A stretch of DNA of 56,689 nt from positions 1-56,689 of the forward strand of contig CAIJXB010000025.1 of NCBI GenBank assembly GCA_903824495.1, written 5' to 3'. The translations under genes were made by a program, and so were the position numbers. This document shows positions 49,264 to 56,689 of the stretch, piece by piece. Within the stretch, counting starts at the first letter, position 1; each line of letters starts with the position of its first letter. Below the pieces are notes generated by a model. That model was not told the origin of the DNA. It saw only the letters and a program-made list of their open reading frames with translations, and did not search any database. Source of the stretch: an uncultured Chlamydiae bacterium. GTDB lineage: Bacteria; Chlamydiota; Chlamydiia; Chlamydiales; Rhabdochlamydiaceae.

Positions 49264-50834
49264 AGGATTCCTTTTTTACCGAGCCTACCAAACCCCATCT
49301 AACAAAAGAAAAGCAGCCCATCCCTGACTTCATCGGACCTTATAAAGTGGAAGCTCTTCTTAGTAAAGGGGGGATGAGCTGGCTCTATTTAGGGATTGAT
49401 CCTCAAACAAAAAAACTTGTCGCCATCAAAACACTGCCAACAAGCCACATCAAAAATCCTGAGATTATAGAGCGTTTTTCTAAAGAAGCAAAAGTGATCG
49501 CCCTCACAAACCACCCCAACATCGTCAAGCTCTACGGAGAAGGCACTTGGGAAAAGGGATTTTATATTGCCATGGAGTGGATCCATGGGATTTCCCTCAG
49601 ACAGTTTCTGGTAGAGCGCTCGTTTTCTTTAAAACGCTCTCTTGAAATCCTTTTACAAGTGAGCTTTGCACTCGAACACCTTCACTCCCATGGTGTCATC
49701 CATCGCGATCTAAAACCTGAAAACATTTTGATTGAAGAATCTGGAGCGATCAAAGTGATCGACTTTGGAATCGCTCAAGCTATAGAGGATAAACCTTCTG
49801 ATTCTTTGGTTGGGACTCCCTCTTACATGAGCCCTGAACAAAAAGAAGACCCTTCTCATGTGACATTCGCCTCTGATATCTATTCTCTTGGAGTGATTGC
49901 TTATGAGCTCATTACAGGAGCTCCAAGCTTTGGTGTCATTCAAATCTCCTCTCTTCCTAAAGAGCTTGGCAAGATCATTGAAAAGGCGCTTGCTATCTCT
50001 GTTTCCTTGCGCTATCAAAGCATTTTAGAATTCATACACGATCTTTCTACTTATTTAGCTTCAGAGAGCTTTGATAAAGAAAAGCCAGAAAGAGACCAAG
50101 TGAAGGAAATGCTAGAAATCTTTGAAAAGACCTCTCAAGCGATCTCTCCCTTTCCAGCTCCTCTTTGGGATCCTGCTGACATTGGGATTGCAAAAACCCT
50201 CTCCTCTTCCCATTTCGGCCTTTATTACGATCTATTTAAAATATCCCCTGATCACTACTTTTTATTCATGGCAAGCCCTTCAAAACAAGGACTTGATCCA
50301 CTCTTTGCGGCCACGACCCTTCGAGGCATGGTGAAGGCGTTTATGTTGAAACAAAACGAAGATACCTTTAAGCCTTCTCAACTCATCGAATTTCTAACGC
50401 AAGAGACGCAGCTCGATCCTTTGATCCGCGACTTTGCCTTAAGCTATCTATATCTAAATAGCGCCTCAAACCAACTCTCATTCTTTGGAGCAGGCCTTAG
50501 CTCGCTCATTCACACTCGATCAGGAGGAGCTCCTCGCATTTTGCACAACAAGCATTCGCTCTTATCGGATGAAACTCTTTCTGAATTTTCTGAAACGTTA
50601 GACAATTGGACACTCGGTGATACTTTGATCTATCACTCTTTGATCCCCGATCCTTTTTTACTAGAAGAGAGAAAAGCTCACATGGAAACGGAGCTTTCTA
50701 AAATTGCTGAAGACTCTGCTCTTTTATCAGCTCAGCCACAAGCTGAACAAATCCTAAAAGCAATAAAATCACACTCTTTATTCTCTACGTTTAAAGAGAC
50801 GCAAGTCGTGATTGCAATTCAGAGGATTTCTTAG
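49260..50834 (+). CDS. pkn5: Pkn5-type Ser/Thr kinase with degenerate SpoIIE-like phosphatase domain
   Basis: A 524-residue protein. The kinase domain (about 25-285) has SKGGMSWLYLG, AIKT (catalytic Lys about 56), HRDLKPENILI (about 147), DFGIAQ (about 168) and GTPSYMSPEQ, so all catalytic motifs are present. From about 303 the rest follows the SpoIIE/RsbU-type PP2C pattern: FGLYYDLFKISPDHYFLFMA (compare GDYYD), QLSFFGAGLSSLI, LGDTLIYHS (compare GDxLLLYTDG) and ETQVVIAIQRI (compare DDITLLVLR). The metal-binding Asp residues of the active phosphatase are missing, so this part is probably a sensory or scaffold domain. Position after cdsQ matches CT673. CdsD, with two FHA domains, is a likely target. 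Confidence 0.88.
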   Translation: MKDSFFTEPTKPHLTKEKQPIPDFIGPYKVEALLSKGGMSWLYLGIDPQTKKLVAIKTLPTSHIKNPEIIERFSKEAKVIALTNHPNIVKLYGEGTWEKGFYIAMEWIHGISLRQFLVERSFSLKRSLEILLQVSFALEHLHSHGVIHRDLKPENILIEESGAIKVIDFGIAQAIEDKPSDSLVGTPSYMSPEQKEDPSHVTFASDIYSLGVIAYELITGAPSFGVIQISSLPKELGKIIEKALAISVSLRYQSILEFIHDLSTYLASESFDKEKPERDQVKEMLEIFEKTSQAISPFPAPLWDPADIGIAKTLSSSHFGLYYDLFKISPDHYFLFMASPSKQGLDPLFAATTLRGMVKAFMLKQNEDTFKPSQLIEFLTQETQLDPLIRDFALSYLYLNSASNQLSFFGAGLSSLIHTRSGGAPRILHNKHSLLSDETLSEFSETLDNWTLGDTLIYHSLIPDPFLLEERKAHMETELSKIAEDSALLSAQPQAEQILKAIKSHSLFSTFKETQVVIAIQRIS

Positions 50835-51127
50835 ATACTTTTTCTTGCGAGGTCTTCTAAAGCAGGCTTTACTATATCGACAATCCGCGCCAAGTCTTCT
50901 TCCCAGAAGGATCCCATTTTGCTATCATTGATCGCTGTAATGATCTTATTGTTTAAGCTTCTAGAATTTAGGAGTTCAAAGGAACAGTTGTTTGCAAGCT
51001 TCTCTATAAAAGCGTGCCCAGTCAAGTTCACTGTTCTCTTCTCTCCATAGATATCTGCCTCGAAATTCTCCAAAGATTTAAGATTTTTGAGGTGGGAAGT
51101 AATTTCGAAAGAGCTTGGCATTAGCAT
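50831..51127 (-). CDS. Small hypothetical protein
   Basis: A 98-residue, mostly helical protein without signal peptide, membrane segment or recognised domain. Segments such as FEITSHLKNLKSLENFEADI and FWEEDLARIVDIVKPALEDL are amphipathic. Its stop overlaps the convergent pkn5 stop by 4 bp. It is located where cdsC (CT674) would be expected after pkn5 in Chlamydia; no secretin is present here, so cdsC must lie elsewhere. It could be an uncharacterised partner of the following DUF4116 proteins, or unrelated. RBS support for the start is moderate (AAGGAGAT 4-11 nt upstream). Confidence 0.5.
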   Translation of the reverse strand: MLMPSSFEITSHLKNLKSLENFEADIYGEKRTVNLTGHAFIEKLANNCSFELLNSRSLNNKIITAINDSKMGSFWEEDLARIVDIVKPALEDLARKSI

Positions 51128-51247
51128 AAAAATCTCCTTAAGGTTTTAAAGAAATTGTAAAAGCTTTCGTAAAAAGAAGCCATTAAAAATAAAGATTTGA
51201 ATAAGAAATCTCGCATTTCATATAACAAAAACTCTTGTTCTCAATAT

Positions 51248-52621
51248 TCAAGCAAGAGAGTCATTGTAGGCCTGCCGTATATCCCGATTGTTCTGAAGTT
51301 CTACATCTATATGGAAAAATGCTTCGGGATAGATCTTAATAGCTTCGATCATTGCCGGCTTATTAGAAAGAACTCTCTCGCTAGCAAATTGAAGTATGTC
51401 GGCGCCTTTCTCTTTATGGCTTTTTCTAAGAGCGTCGAGAACTATATCTTCACTATCTCGAATACTCTCATTCGCAGCCCCAAGTTGTGTTAGCAATTTT
51501 GCGACTTTAGAGTCATGACAAGCTCTCAAAACCTCGAAATCTTCCTGAAAAGCTCTATCTAGAGAGAAAAATGCTGCGGGGTCTTTTTTGATAGCTGCGA
51601 GAGCTTGCTTCTTAACACGGTTCCTAGCAACAGATGAATTGTATACCTGGAGTATATCCGGATCTTTTTGAAACGCTTTATCAATAGATAAAAATGCTTT
51701 TGGGGCTTTTTTGATAGCTGTAAGCAGTTGACTCCTTGCAAGAGAAGAACCCTGGGCCTGCAGTATCTCCTCATCTCTTTGAAGTTCTTTATTAAGATAA
51801 GAAAATGCTGAGGGATCGATTTTAATGGCTTCAAGCATTGCCGGCTTATTAGAAAGAACTCTCTTACTAGCAAATTGAAGAACCCAAGCGCCACCTTGTT
51901 CATAAGCTCGTCTAAGAGCTTCTAAAACTAAATGCTCGCTGTCTTGGATTCTCTTACTTGCAGATTTTAGAGCTTTTGGATTTGTTACTACTGCAGCAAG
52001 AAAAACTTCATCATCATCTTTAAGTTCATCGCTACAATATATATAGAGATTTCCATCGCCTTTCACAGCTTCCATAATGATTTCTCTGTCTTCCCAAAAC
52101 TCGCTAGCATCCAGGATTGCCATAGGATTTATTTTTACATCTTCTAGCACTTTTTCCCTATCAGATACAGGAGGGATGTAATTCGGTCCAGCAACGAGCC
52201 TCATTACTTCCTCGTCATAACAGGCATCGTCACCGGCATACTTAATAGCCTTTTTATTTTCTGTCACAGCGGCAAGGACCACATCCTTATCATTGCGAAG
52301 TCTTTTACTTACATCTCGAAGGTGCAGTCCATTTATTTTTACAAGCTCAAGAGCAAATGCCTTGTTATCACAAAGTAAATCTCCAAGGTATACGAGGATT
52401 TGACCGAGAATCGGAATCAAAAGAAGCGTGCACCTGGTGAATGTCTTTTTATCTAAATGGGTATAGTAGTGATTTGGGCGAGTCTCTTCTGGCCCCAGCT
52501 TCGGCAAAACGATAGTTTTGATGAATAGATCGATTAAATTGTTAGCGGTGCTCAAAACCGGAACAAAGTCACAAATCTGATCAGCCTTGATTAAAAAGCT
52601 GGAGAATCCTCGAATATTCAA
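51248..52621 (-). CDS. DUF4116 repeat protein, paralogue A
   Basis: The start is placed at TTG 52621, after AAGGGG; a further TTG at 52651 is in frame. About 457 residues. The N-terminal about 75 residues (FSSFLIKADQICDFVP, LPKLGPEETRPNHYYTHLDK, TLLLIPILGQILVYLGD) are shared with the downstream paralogue and include a hydrophobic stretch. The remainder consists of about 25-residue DUF4116 units (RLRNDKDVVLAAVTENKKAI, DDDEVFLAAVVTNPKALKSA). A 49-residue block is repeated near the C-terminus (VLQFASKRVLSNKPAMLEAI and ILQFASERVLSNKPAMIEAI). DUF4116 is common in Legionella and environmental chlamydiae, often in putative effectors. Confidence 0.75.
   Translation of the reverse strand: MNIRGFSSFLIKADQICDFVPVLSTANNLIDLFIKTIVLPKLGPEETRPNHYYTHLDKKTFTRCTLLLIPILGQILVYLGDLLCDNKAFALELVKINGLHLRDVSKRLRNDKDVVLAAVTENKKAIKYAGDDACYDEEVMRLVAGPNYIPPVSDREKVLEDVKINPMAILDASEFWEDREIIMEAVKGDGNLYIYCSDELKDDDEVFLAAVVTNPKALKSASKRIQDSEHLVLEALRRAYEQGGAWVLQFASKRVLSNKPAMLEAIKIDPSAFSYLNKELQRDEEILQAQGSSLARSQLLTAIKKAPKAFLSIDKAFQKDPDILQVYNSSVARNRVKKQALAAIKKDPAAFFSLDRAFQEDFEVLRACHDSKVAKLLTQLGAANESIRDSEDIVLDALRKSHKEKGADILQFASERVLSNKPAMIEAIKIYPEAFFHIDVELQNNRDIRQAYNDSLA
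51251..51950 (-). repeat. Internal segment duplication within the DUF4116 gene
   Basis: Two segments of about 213 bp, 51251-51463 and 51738-51950, encode near-identical 60-70-residue blocks (ending ...RVLSNKPAM... and SLA). They are in direct orientation, so unequal crossing over could change the repeat number. Confidence 0.65.
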
Positions 52622-52690
52622 AAAAACACCCCTTAAATAGAAAAAAAACAAATTTTAATCTAAATAGGATACAGGGAAATTATGAAGAAA

Positions 52691-54154
52691 TCAATCTTGA
52701 CGTGATTCTCTTTCTAAAGCCTCTTGAGAAGCTCTTTTGACGTCTGGGTCCTCTTGGAGTCTAGCACTTGCATACTCGATCACATCTCCATTTTTGGATA
52801 CAGCGATGAGCACGATTTCTTTATCGTCTTTAAAATGGTAAGCATACTGAAGGGCTAGGCCGTCTTGCCTAACAGCTCCAAGCACTATTTCTCTGTTTTT
52901 TCTAAGCTCAGGATCAGCAAGTTGCAAAGCGCAGCCATAGCTTTGAACGGCCGCTAAAACTATTTCCATATCTTTTTTAAGATCTGAATGAGCAAACATA
53001 AGGGCCATTCCATTTTGCCGAACTGCCGCAAGGACAACTTCCCTGTCATTTTGAAAAAGTGGAGCCTCTTTAAGCCCCCAAAGGCCGTTTAAACGAACAT
53101 TAGCAAGCACTACCTCTCTATCTGAATTTTCAGCAGCCTTTTCTGAGGCGTGAATAGCAAGCTTTACTTCTCTATCCTCTTTAAGCTCTCTACTGACAAA
53201 ATTAGAAAAAATCCACGATTTGATTTGAGTGGATGAAGATCCATTTTTCCTTGCCTCTACGACAGATTCAATATGAGCCCTGATTACCTTTAGCACAAAT
53301 TCTTTGCTGCCTTTCAGTCGGGGGCTTGCATTCTTAAAAAGAAAGGGGTTCTCTCTTACTTTTGTAAGCACAAACGCCTCATCATTCCACTCTGCCCCAA
53401 TGGTAGAGTTTGCCTTGTTAAGAGCGCGCTTTACATCTATGTCCTCTTGAAGCTCTTTGCTAAGAAAGAGAGCTATACGAGGCTCTAGAGCAATCAGCTC
53501 TAGCACAAATTCTTTGTCATTTTGAAGAGCGCTATCTGCATACATAAATGCATAGAAATTCTTTAAGATAGCAGCTTTAACTACTCGCTGGCTACTGCGA
53601 GGTGTGCCACCAGCCCACTGAAGCGCTAATCCATTTTGCTCTATGGCTACAAGGAGTACGCTCTTGCTGTTTCGAGGTCTTGCTGTTGTATATTTTAAGA
53701 CTAAATCATCCTTGCGAGCTTTTATTACTTCGCAGGTAAATGACTTACTGTTTTGAAGGGCCTTGCTTGCTAGCAGAAAAGCTGCGGGATTGTTTAAAGT
53801 GGCGGCTAAAACAACCTCTTTGTTGTTTTGAAGCCTTTTGCTCATATCCTTAAGATTAAGTCCATTTTTCCTCACCTGCTCAAGAGCAAACATCTTATCA
53901 TCATAGAGCTGATCAGCAAGGTATACGATGATTTGGCCTAGGACCGGGATGAGAAGTAAAATAGACCGTGTAAAGGTCTTTTCATTGAGATAGGTGTAGT
54001 AATGGCTTGCTTTGATGGCAGGAGGAGAGGACCGAGGCAAACTAACGTTTTTTAGAAAAAGATCAACCACGTTATTTACGGTACTTAAGATCGGAACGAA
54101 GTCACAAATCTGATCAGCTTTTATCAAAAAGCTAGACACACCTTGAACAGTCAA
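52691..54154 (-). CDS. DUF4116 repeat protein, paralogue B
   Basis: The start is inferred at TTG 54154 by alignment with paralogue A (both begin with a short lead to SSFLIKADQICDFVP); the frame is open for 20 codons more. About 487 residues. A common N-terminal region with a hydrophobic segment (SILLLIPVLGQIIVYLAD) is followed by about 12 DUF4116 units (NNKEVVLAATLNNPAAFLLA, NDREVVLAAVRQNGMALMFA, NREIVLGAVRQDGLALQYAY). Each unit has the D-x-E-x-V-L-x-A-V pattern and a nearby Gly-Leu-Ala-Leu. It is not separated from paralogue A by any terminator (40-70 bp), so the two may be one transcript. Role unknown; protein-binding repeats and effector function are inferred. Confidence 0.75.
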   Translation of the reverse strand: MTVQGVSSFLIKADQICDFVPILSTVNNVVDLFLKNVSLPRSSPPAIKASHYYTYLNEKTFTRSILLLIPVLGQIIVYLADQLYDDKMFALEQVRKNGLNLKDMSKRLQNNKEVVLAATLNNPAAFLLASKALQNSKSFTCEVIKARKDDLVLKYTTARPRNSKSVLLVAIEQNGLALQWAGGTPRSSQRVVKAAILKNFYAFMYADSALQNDKEFVLELIALEPRIALFLSKELQEDIDVKRALNKANSTIGAEWNDEAFVLTKVRENPFLFKNASPRLKGSKEFVLKVIRAHIESVVEARKNGSSSTQIKSWIFSNFVSRELKEDREVKLAIHASEKAAENSDREVVLANVRLNGLWGLKEAPLFQNDREVVLAAVRQNGMALMFAHSDLKKDMEIVLAAVQSYGCALQLADPELRKNREIVLGAVRQDGLALQYAYHFKDDKEIVLIAVSKNGDVIEYASARLQEDPDVKRASQEALERESRQD

Positions 54155-54251
54155 AATAGCCACATAAATACAATTATATTTATATATTATATCGCAATAA
54201 ACCAAATAAATCAAATTAACAAAAAATTAAAATTTTAATTTAACAAATAAG

Positions 54252-55139
54252 TTATGGGCGAGGATGAAACTGAGCAAAAGCCTCTGAAAGGTGCTTTTGG
54301 CTGATATGGGTATATCGATCTGTTGTGGCGATATGACTATGACCTAAAAGCTCTTGAATGACCCTGAGGTCTGCTCCATTTTCTAAAAGATGTGTGGCAA
54401 AGGAGTGTCTTAGAGTGTGGGGAGAGATGTTTTTTTGAAGGCCTATTTTTTTACTGTAGGTCTTTACAAGGTTCCACACTTCTTGCCTTGACACCCTACG
54501 CCCTTTAGAGTTTGTGAAAAGAGCGGTTTCTTCTTTATTTGCTATTTGCGAGCGAAACCTAGAGAGATAGCTATCGATTGTCTGGAGGGAAAAAGAAGCG
54601 ATCGGAACGATCCTCTCTTTTTCTCCCTTGCCTTTGACTTTGATGTTCTCATCCCCTACATCGTAAATATTGAGGCCACACACTTCAGACACTCGAAGAC
54701 CTGACGCATAAAGGACCTCTAAAATAGCTCGATCTCTTGCTCCTAAAAACGACTCTAGATCAGGAGAGGCTAATAACTCTTTCATTTCCTGCATCGTCAA
54801 GACTTCAGGGATGAGCTGCTCAATTTTCGGACTTTCAAGTAGGTCTGATACATTGAGAGGGATCACTTTTTCTCGTTTGAGAAATTTGCAAAACATTTTG
54901 ATGGCAGCTAAGGTACGAGAAAGTGAGCTTGAAGCAAGCCCCTTTTTTTGTCTTAACTCTAAAAAGTCAACGATCATCTCTTTTGTGATTTTGGCAACAT
55001 CATCTACTTCCCGTTTTTCAAGCTCATTTAAAAACAGACAAAGATCTGTTTGGTAAGCTTTTAACGTGTTTTGAGCAAGACCCTTTTCAGAAGCGAGATA
55101 GGATAAAAAATCATCGACCCAAAAGTCCATCTTACTCAT
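54252..55139 (-). CDS. xerD: Tyrosine recombinase XerD
   Basis: A 295-residue protein with an N-terminal SAM-like core-binding domain (about 5-90) and a C-terminal catalytic domain. The catalytic residues are in place: Arg149 (SGLRVSEV), Lys171 (VKGKGEK), His241 and Arg244 (HTLRHSFATHL), His267 (LGHSHI) and Tyr276 (TDRYTHIS). The length fits XerC/XerD, and motifs such as LLENGADLRVIQELLG suggest XerD. It resolves chromosome dimers at dif with XerC and FtsK. It overlaps proC by 8 bp, so the two are co-transcribed; there is no sign of an integrase context. Confidence 0.92.
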   Translation of the reverse strand: MSKMDFWVDDFLSYLASEKGLAQNTLKAYQTDLCLFLNELEKREVDDVAKITKEMIVDFLELRQKKGLASSSLSRTLAAIKMFCKFLKREKVIPLNVSDLLESPKIEQLIPEVLTMQEMKELLASPDLESFLGARDRAILEVLYASGLRVSEVCGLNIYDVGDENIKVKGKGEKERIVPIASFSLQTIDSYLSRFRSQIANKEETALFTNSKGRRVSRQEVWNLVKTYSKKIGLQKNISPHTLRHSFATHLLENGADLRVIQELLGHSHIATTDRYTHISQKHLSEAFAQFHPRP

Positions 55140-55920
55140 GAGACATTTTTATCCCTTTTTGATAGGTCGCATTCATCGCATCAAACATCGATTTACGAAT
55201 GCCTCCCGCTTCTAGAGCATAAATCCCTTCAATGGTCGTTCCACCAGGAGAAGTGATTTGGAGCTTTAGCTCTGCTGGATGTTTATTGGGAGAGGCTTTT
55301 AAAAGAGCAACGCACCCTTCAAACATAGAGATCACGATCTCTCTTGATTGAGAAGCTGAAAAGCCTAAGGAAACTCCCGCATCCATCATCGCTTCCATGA
55401 TCACAAAACCAAAAGCGGGAGAGGAAGCTGCAAGCGCTGCAAACGCGTCCATCTTGTTTTCTGGGATCCAATGCAAAAGACCTAAAGAAGAAAACATCTT
55501 TTCAATCTCTTGCTTTTTGCTCTCGTCTAACCCTTCTCCACCTGCAAACCCTATGATTCCTTTTCCGATGGAAACAGCAGTGTTGGGCATCATGCGGATG
55601 ATGGAAGGTTTTACAAAGAGCTTTTTAAGAGTAGAAAGAGTTGCTCCTGATAAAACACTGAATAACGTTTGTTCTTTCGTGAGATCAAGCTGCGGCGCTA
55701 AATGAGCCAAGTCTTTTGGTTTGATCGCTAAAATGACGCAATCTGCTTGTTTAATCGCATCTGCTGGTGACTCCACAAACTGCGATCCTATCTCTTTTGC
55801 AAGAGCGGGACCTTTTTCCTTGCCGCGATCGCATAATATTAAAGAAGTTCCCTTTGCTAATGATAAATGTCTAGCAAGTGCGCTTCCCATGTTTCCACAG
55901 CCGATGATTGCAATCTTCAT
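55132..55920 (-). CDS. proC: Pyrroline-5-carboxylate reductase ProC
   Basis: The start is ATG 55920 with GAGGGAC upstream; the frame extends 22 Lys-rich codons further. The protein begins MKIAIIGCGNMGSALARHLS, a Rossmann NAD(P)H-binding motif (GxGNMG), contains CVILAIKPKDL, MPNTAVSIGKGIIG and the ProC C-terminal signature LQITSPGGTTIEGIYALEAG. It catalyses the last step of proline synthesis (pyrroline-5-carboxylate to proline). Length (263 residues) is normal. Many chlamydiae lack a full proline pathway, so it may serve to salvage pyrroline-5-carboxylate; this is inference. Confidence 0.93.
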   Translation of the reverse strand: MKIAIIGCGNMGSALARHLSLAKGTSLILCDRGKEKGPALAKEIGSQFVESPADAIKQADCVILAIKPKDLAHLAPQLDLTKEQTLFSVLSGATLSTLKKLFVKPSIIRMMPNTAVSIGKGIIGFAGGEGLDESKKQEIEKMFSSLGLLHWIPENKMDAFAALAASSPAFGFVIMEAMMDAGVSLGFSASQSREIVISMFEGCVALLKASPNKHPAELKLQITSPGGTTIEGIYALEAGGIRKSMFDAMNATYQKGIKMSHE

Positions 55921-56038
55921 TTTTTTGTCCCTCTTCTTTAATTTCTTCACTGTAGAGGAATCTTTCTTCTTTTTCAAGGTGGACATTATTGTAGATCTTT
56001 TTTTACTCTTGGTTTTTAGCTAACCCAAAGGATGTTTT

Positions 56039-56689
56039 ATGATCATTGATTTCAAAAATTTCAGAAAAAAGAAATTCTCCCCTTCGTCTACGTTTCTACT
56101 CGACAACATAAAGATTGTATCAGCTGTCTTTCTTGTTTTGATCATCGGATCTAGCATTTTTCTAGATAAGCCTCTAGCTCTTTGCTTCCATTCTTCCCCT
56201 GCTGTATTCCAAGAACTCTTTGGATTCCTCAATAAACTCTTCTGCCCTATCGCTTGGAGCTTGATCACACCAGCTGTGTTCTTCTACATCAGATTCCTCA
56301 TGAGAAAAGAAAAAAAGAGCCGTAAATTTTGGTACATCTCACTTGCAATCCCCCTCTCTGTTCTTCTTTGCAAGGTTTTAGAGCTCATCATCGGCAAAGC
56401 CAATCCTGAGTGGTTTTTCCTCCACGGAGAAACTCCGTTTCGCCTTCTGCAGTGGAACAGCGCTTTCCACTCCTTCCCATCCATAACAGCTGTAACAATA
56501 GCTGCTTTTGGAGCCTCTTTAGCTGCAGTGTTTTCTAACTTTAGACTTCCGCTCCTTTTTGCAGGGCTCCTTCTCTCTTTTGCCCCGACCCTTGCAACAG
56601 ATTGCTTCTTAAGCGACTCACTAGCAGGAATTTACGTTGGATCTATAGCCGCTCAATGGATCTTTAGGAAGGTACGAAGAGAAATTTCC
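56039..56689 (+). CDS. PAP2-superfamily-like membrane protein, degenerate, partial (runs off the window)
   Basis: The start ATG 56039 follows AAAGGATG; the frame stays open to the window end, so at least 217 residues. Several membrane segments are visible (VSAVFLVLIIGSSIFL, ISLAIPLSVLLCKVLELIIG, SITAVTIAAFGASLAAVF, LLFAGLLLSFAPTLA). The overall pattern follows PAP2 phosphatases: GKANPEW, FHSFPSIT and DCFLSDSLAGIYVG align with the three conserved motifs KxxxxxxRP, PSGH and SRxxxxxHxxxD, but PSGH reads PSIT and the third His is Cys. It is therefore probably catalytically inactive, or a transporter-like relative. Divergent to proC. Confidence 0.7.
   Translation, partial: MIIDFKNFRKKKFSPSSTFLLDNIKIVSAVFLVLIIGSSIFLDKPLALCFHSSPAVFQELFGFLNKLFCPIAWSLITPAVFFYIRFLMRKEKKSRKFWYISLAIPLSVLLCKVLELIIGKANPEWFFLHGETPFRLLQWNSAFHSFPSITAVTIAAFGASLAAVFSNFRLPLLFAGLLLSFAPTLATDCFLSDSLAGIYVGSIAAQWIFRKVRREIS

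Noticed and set aside
51197..51493. A 98-codon frame on + opposite the DUF4116 gene end
   Set aside because: The minus strand carries clear DUF4116 repeats there; the plus frame is a by-product.
54252..55139. An integrase marking a genomic island
   Set aside because: Motifs and the proC-linked context are those of housekeeping XerD; no attachment repeats or cargo boundary were seen beside it.

Overview
The window reads as chromosomal DNA from an environmental member of the Chlamydiae (Simkania-, Parachlamydia- or Waddlia-like), not a classical Chlamydia. The main evidence is the block at 40.7-50.8 kb. It carries a CesT-type chaperone and then, in the order known from Chlamydia (CT663-CT673), cdsD, cdsE, cdsF, cdsG, the CT668 homologue, cdsN, cdsO, cdsP, cdsQ and a Pkn5-type kinase. 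An Lpg1974-like outer-membrane protein, a remnant of a second porin, DUF4116 repeat proteins and many eukaryote-like or exported proteins also fit a large-genome amoeba- or animal-associated chlamydia. The genus cannot be fixed from the sequence alone.

Layout. 0-3.2 kb: tRNA-Asn with promoter and terminator, a secreted small protein, gene debris, a two-TM protein and a zinc-finger/FAD monooxygenase fusion. 3.3-6.3 kb: unknown gene, SAM methyltransferase, exported PhyH-type dioxygenase, YaiI/YqxD protein. 6.3-13.2 kb: exported sulfotransferase, inverse autotransporter with beta-helix passenger, a broken copy of the sulfotransferase tail, and two secreted repeat proteins sharing a C-terminal domain. 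13.3-20.9 kb: SET protein, mitochondrial-carrier homologue, exported GT92-like glycosyltransferase, beta-propellers, a kinase-like protein, a collagen/C1q-like protein and a porin remnant. 20.9-30.7 kb: Lpg1974-like porin, a decayed methyltransferase, and two autotransporters bracketing a glycosyltransferase-like gene and a Tgl-type transglutaminase-like gene. 30.8-40.6 kb: Ser-rich protein, DUF2147 lipoprotein, DUF2235 hydrolase, TIGR03118 protein, a three-gene leftward operon of exported enzymes, a helical-repeat protein, a lipoprotein-like kinase fold and an RlmK-type methyltransferase. 40.6-50.8 kb: type III secretion operon. 50.8-56.7 kb: small unknown gene, two DUF4116 paralogues, xerD, proC and a PAP2-like protein cut by the window end.

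How it works together. The cds genes encode inner-membrane ring (CdsD), needle (CdsF) with its chaperones (CdsE, CdsG), ATPase complex (CdsN, CdsO), a ruler-like protein (CdsP) and C-ring (CdsQ). Much of the rest is a surface or secreted repertoire: three autotransporters of two kinds, about five secreted beta-propellers, and an unusual set of Sec-signal-bearing enzymes whose relatives use cytosolic cofactors (PAPS, SAM, 2-oxoglutarate, nucleotide sugars). Pseudogene scraps, a 35-bp repeat and two IS200/IS605-like end structures without a transposase show that the left half is a remodelled accessory region. The strongest leads are the mitochondrial carrier homologue, the autotransporter/transglutaminase cassette, the exported-enzyme set and the degenerate SpoIIE-like domain of the Pkn5 protein.
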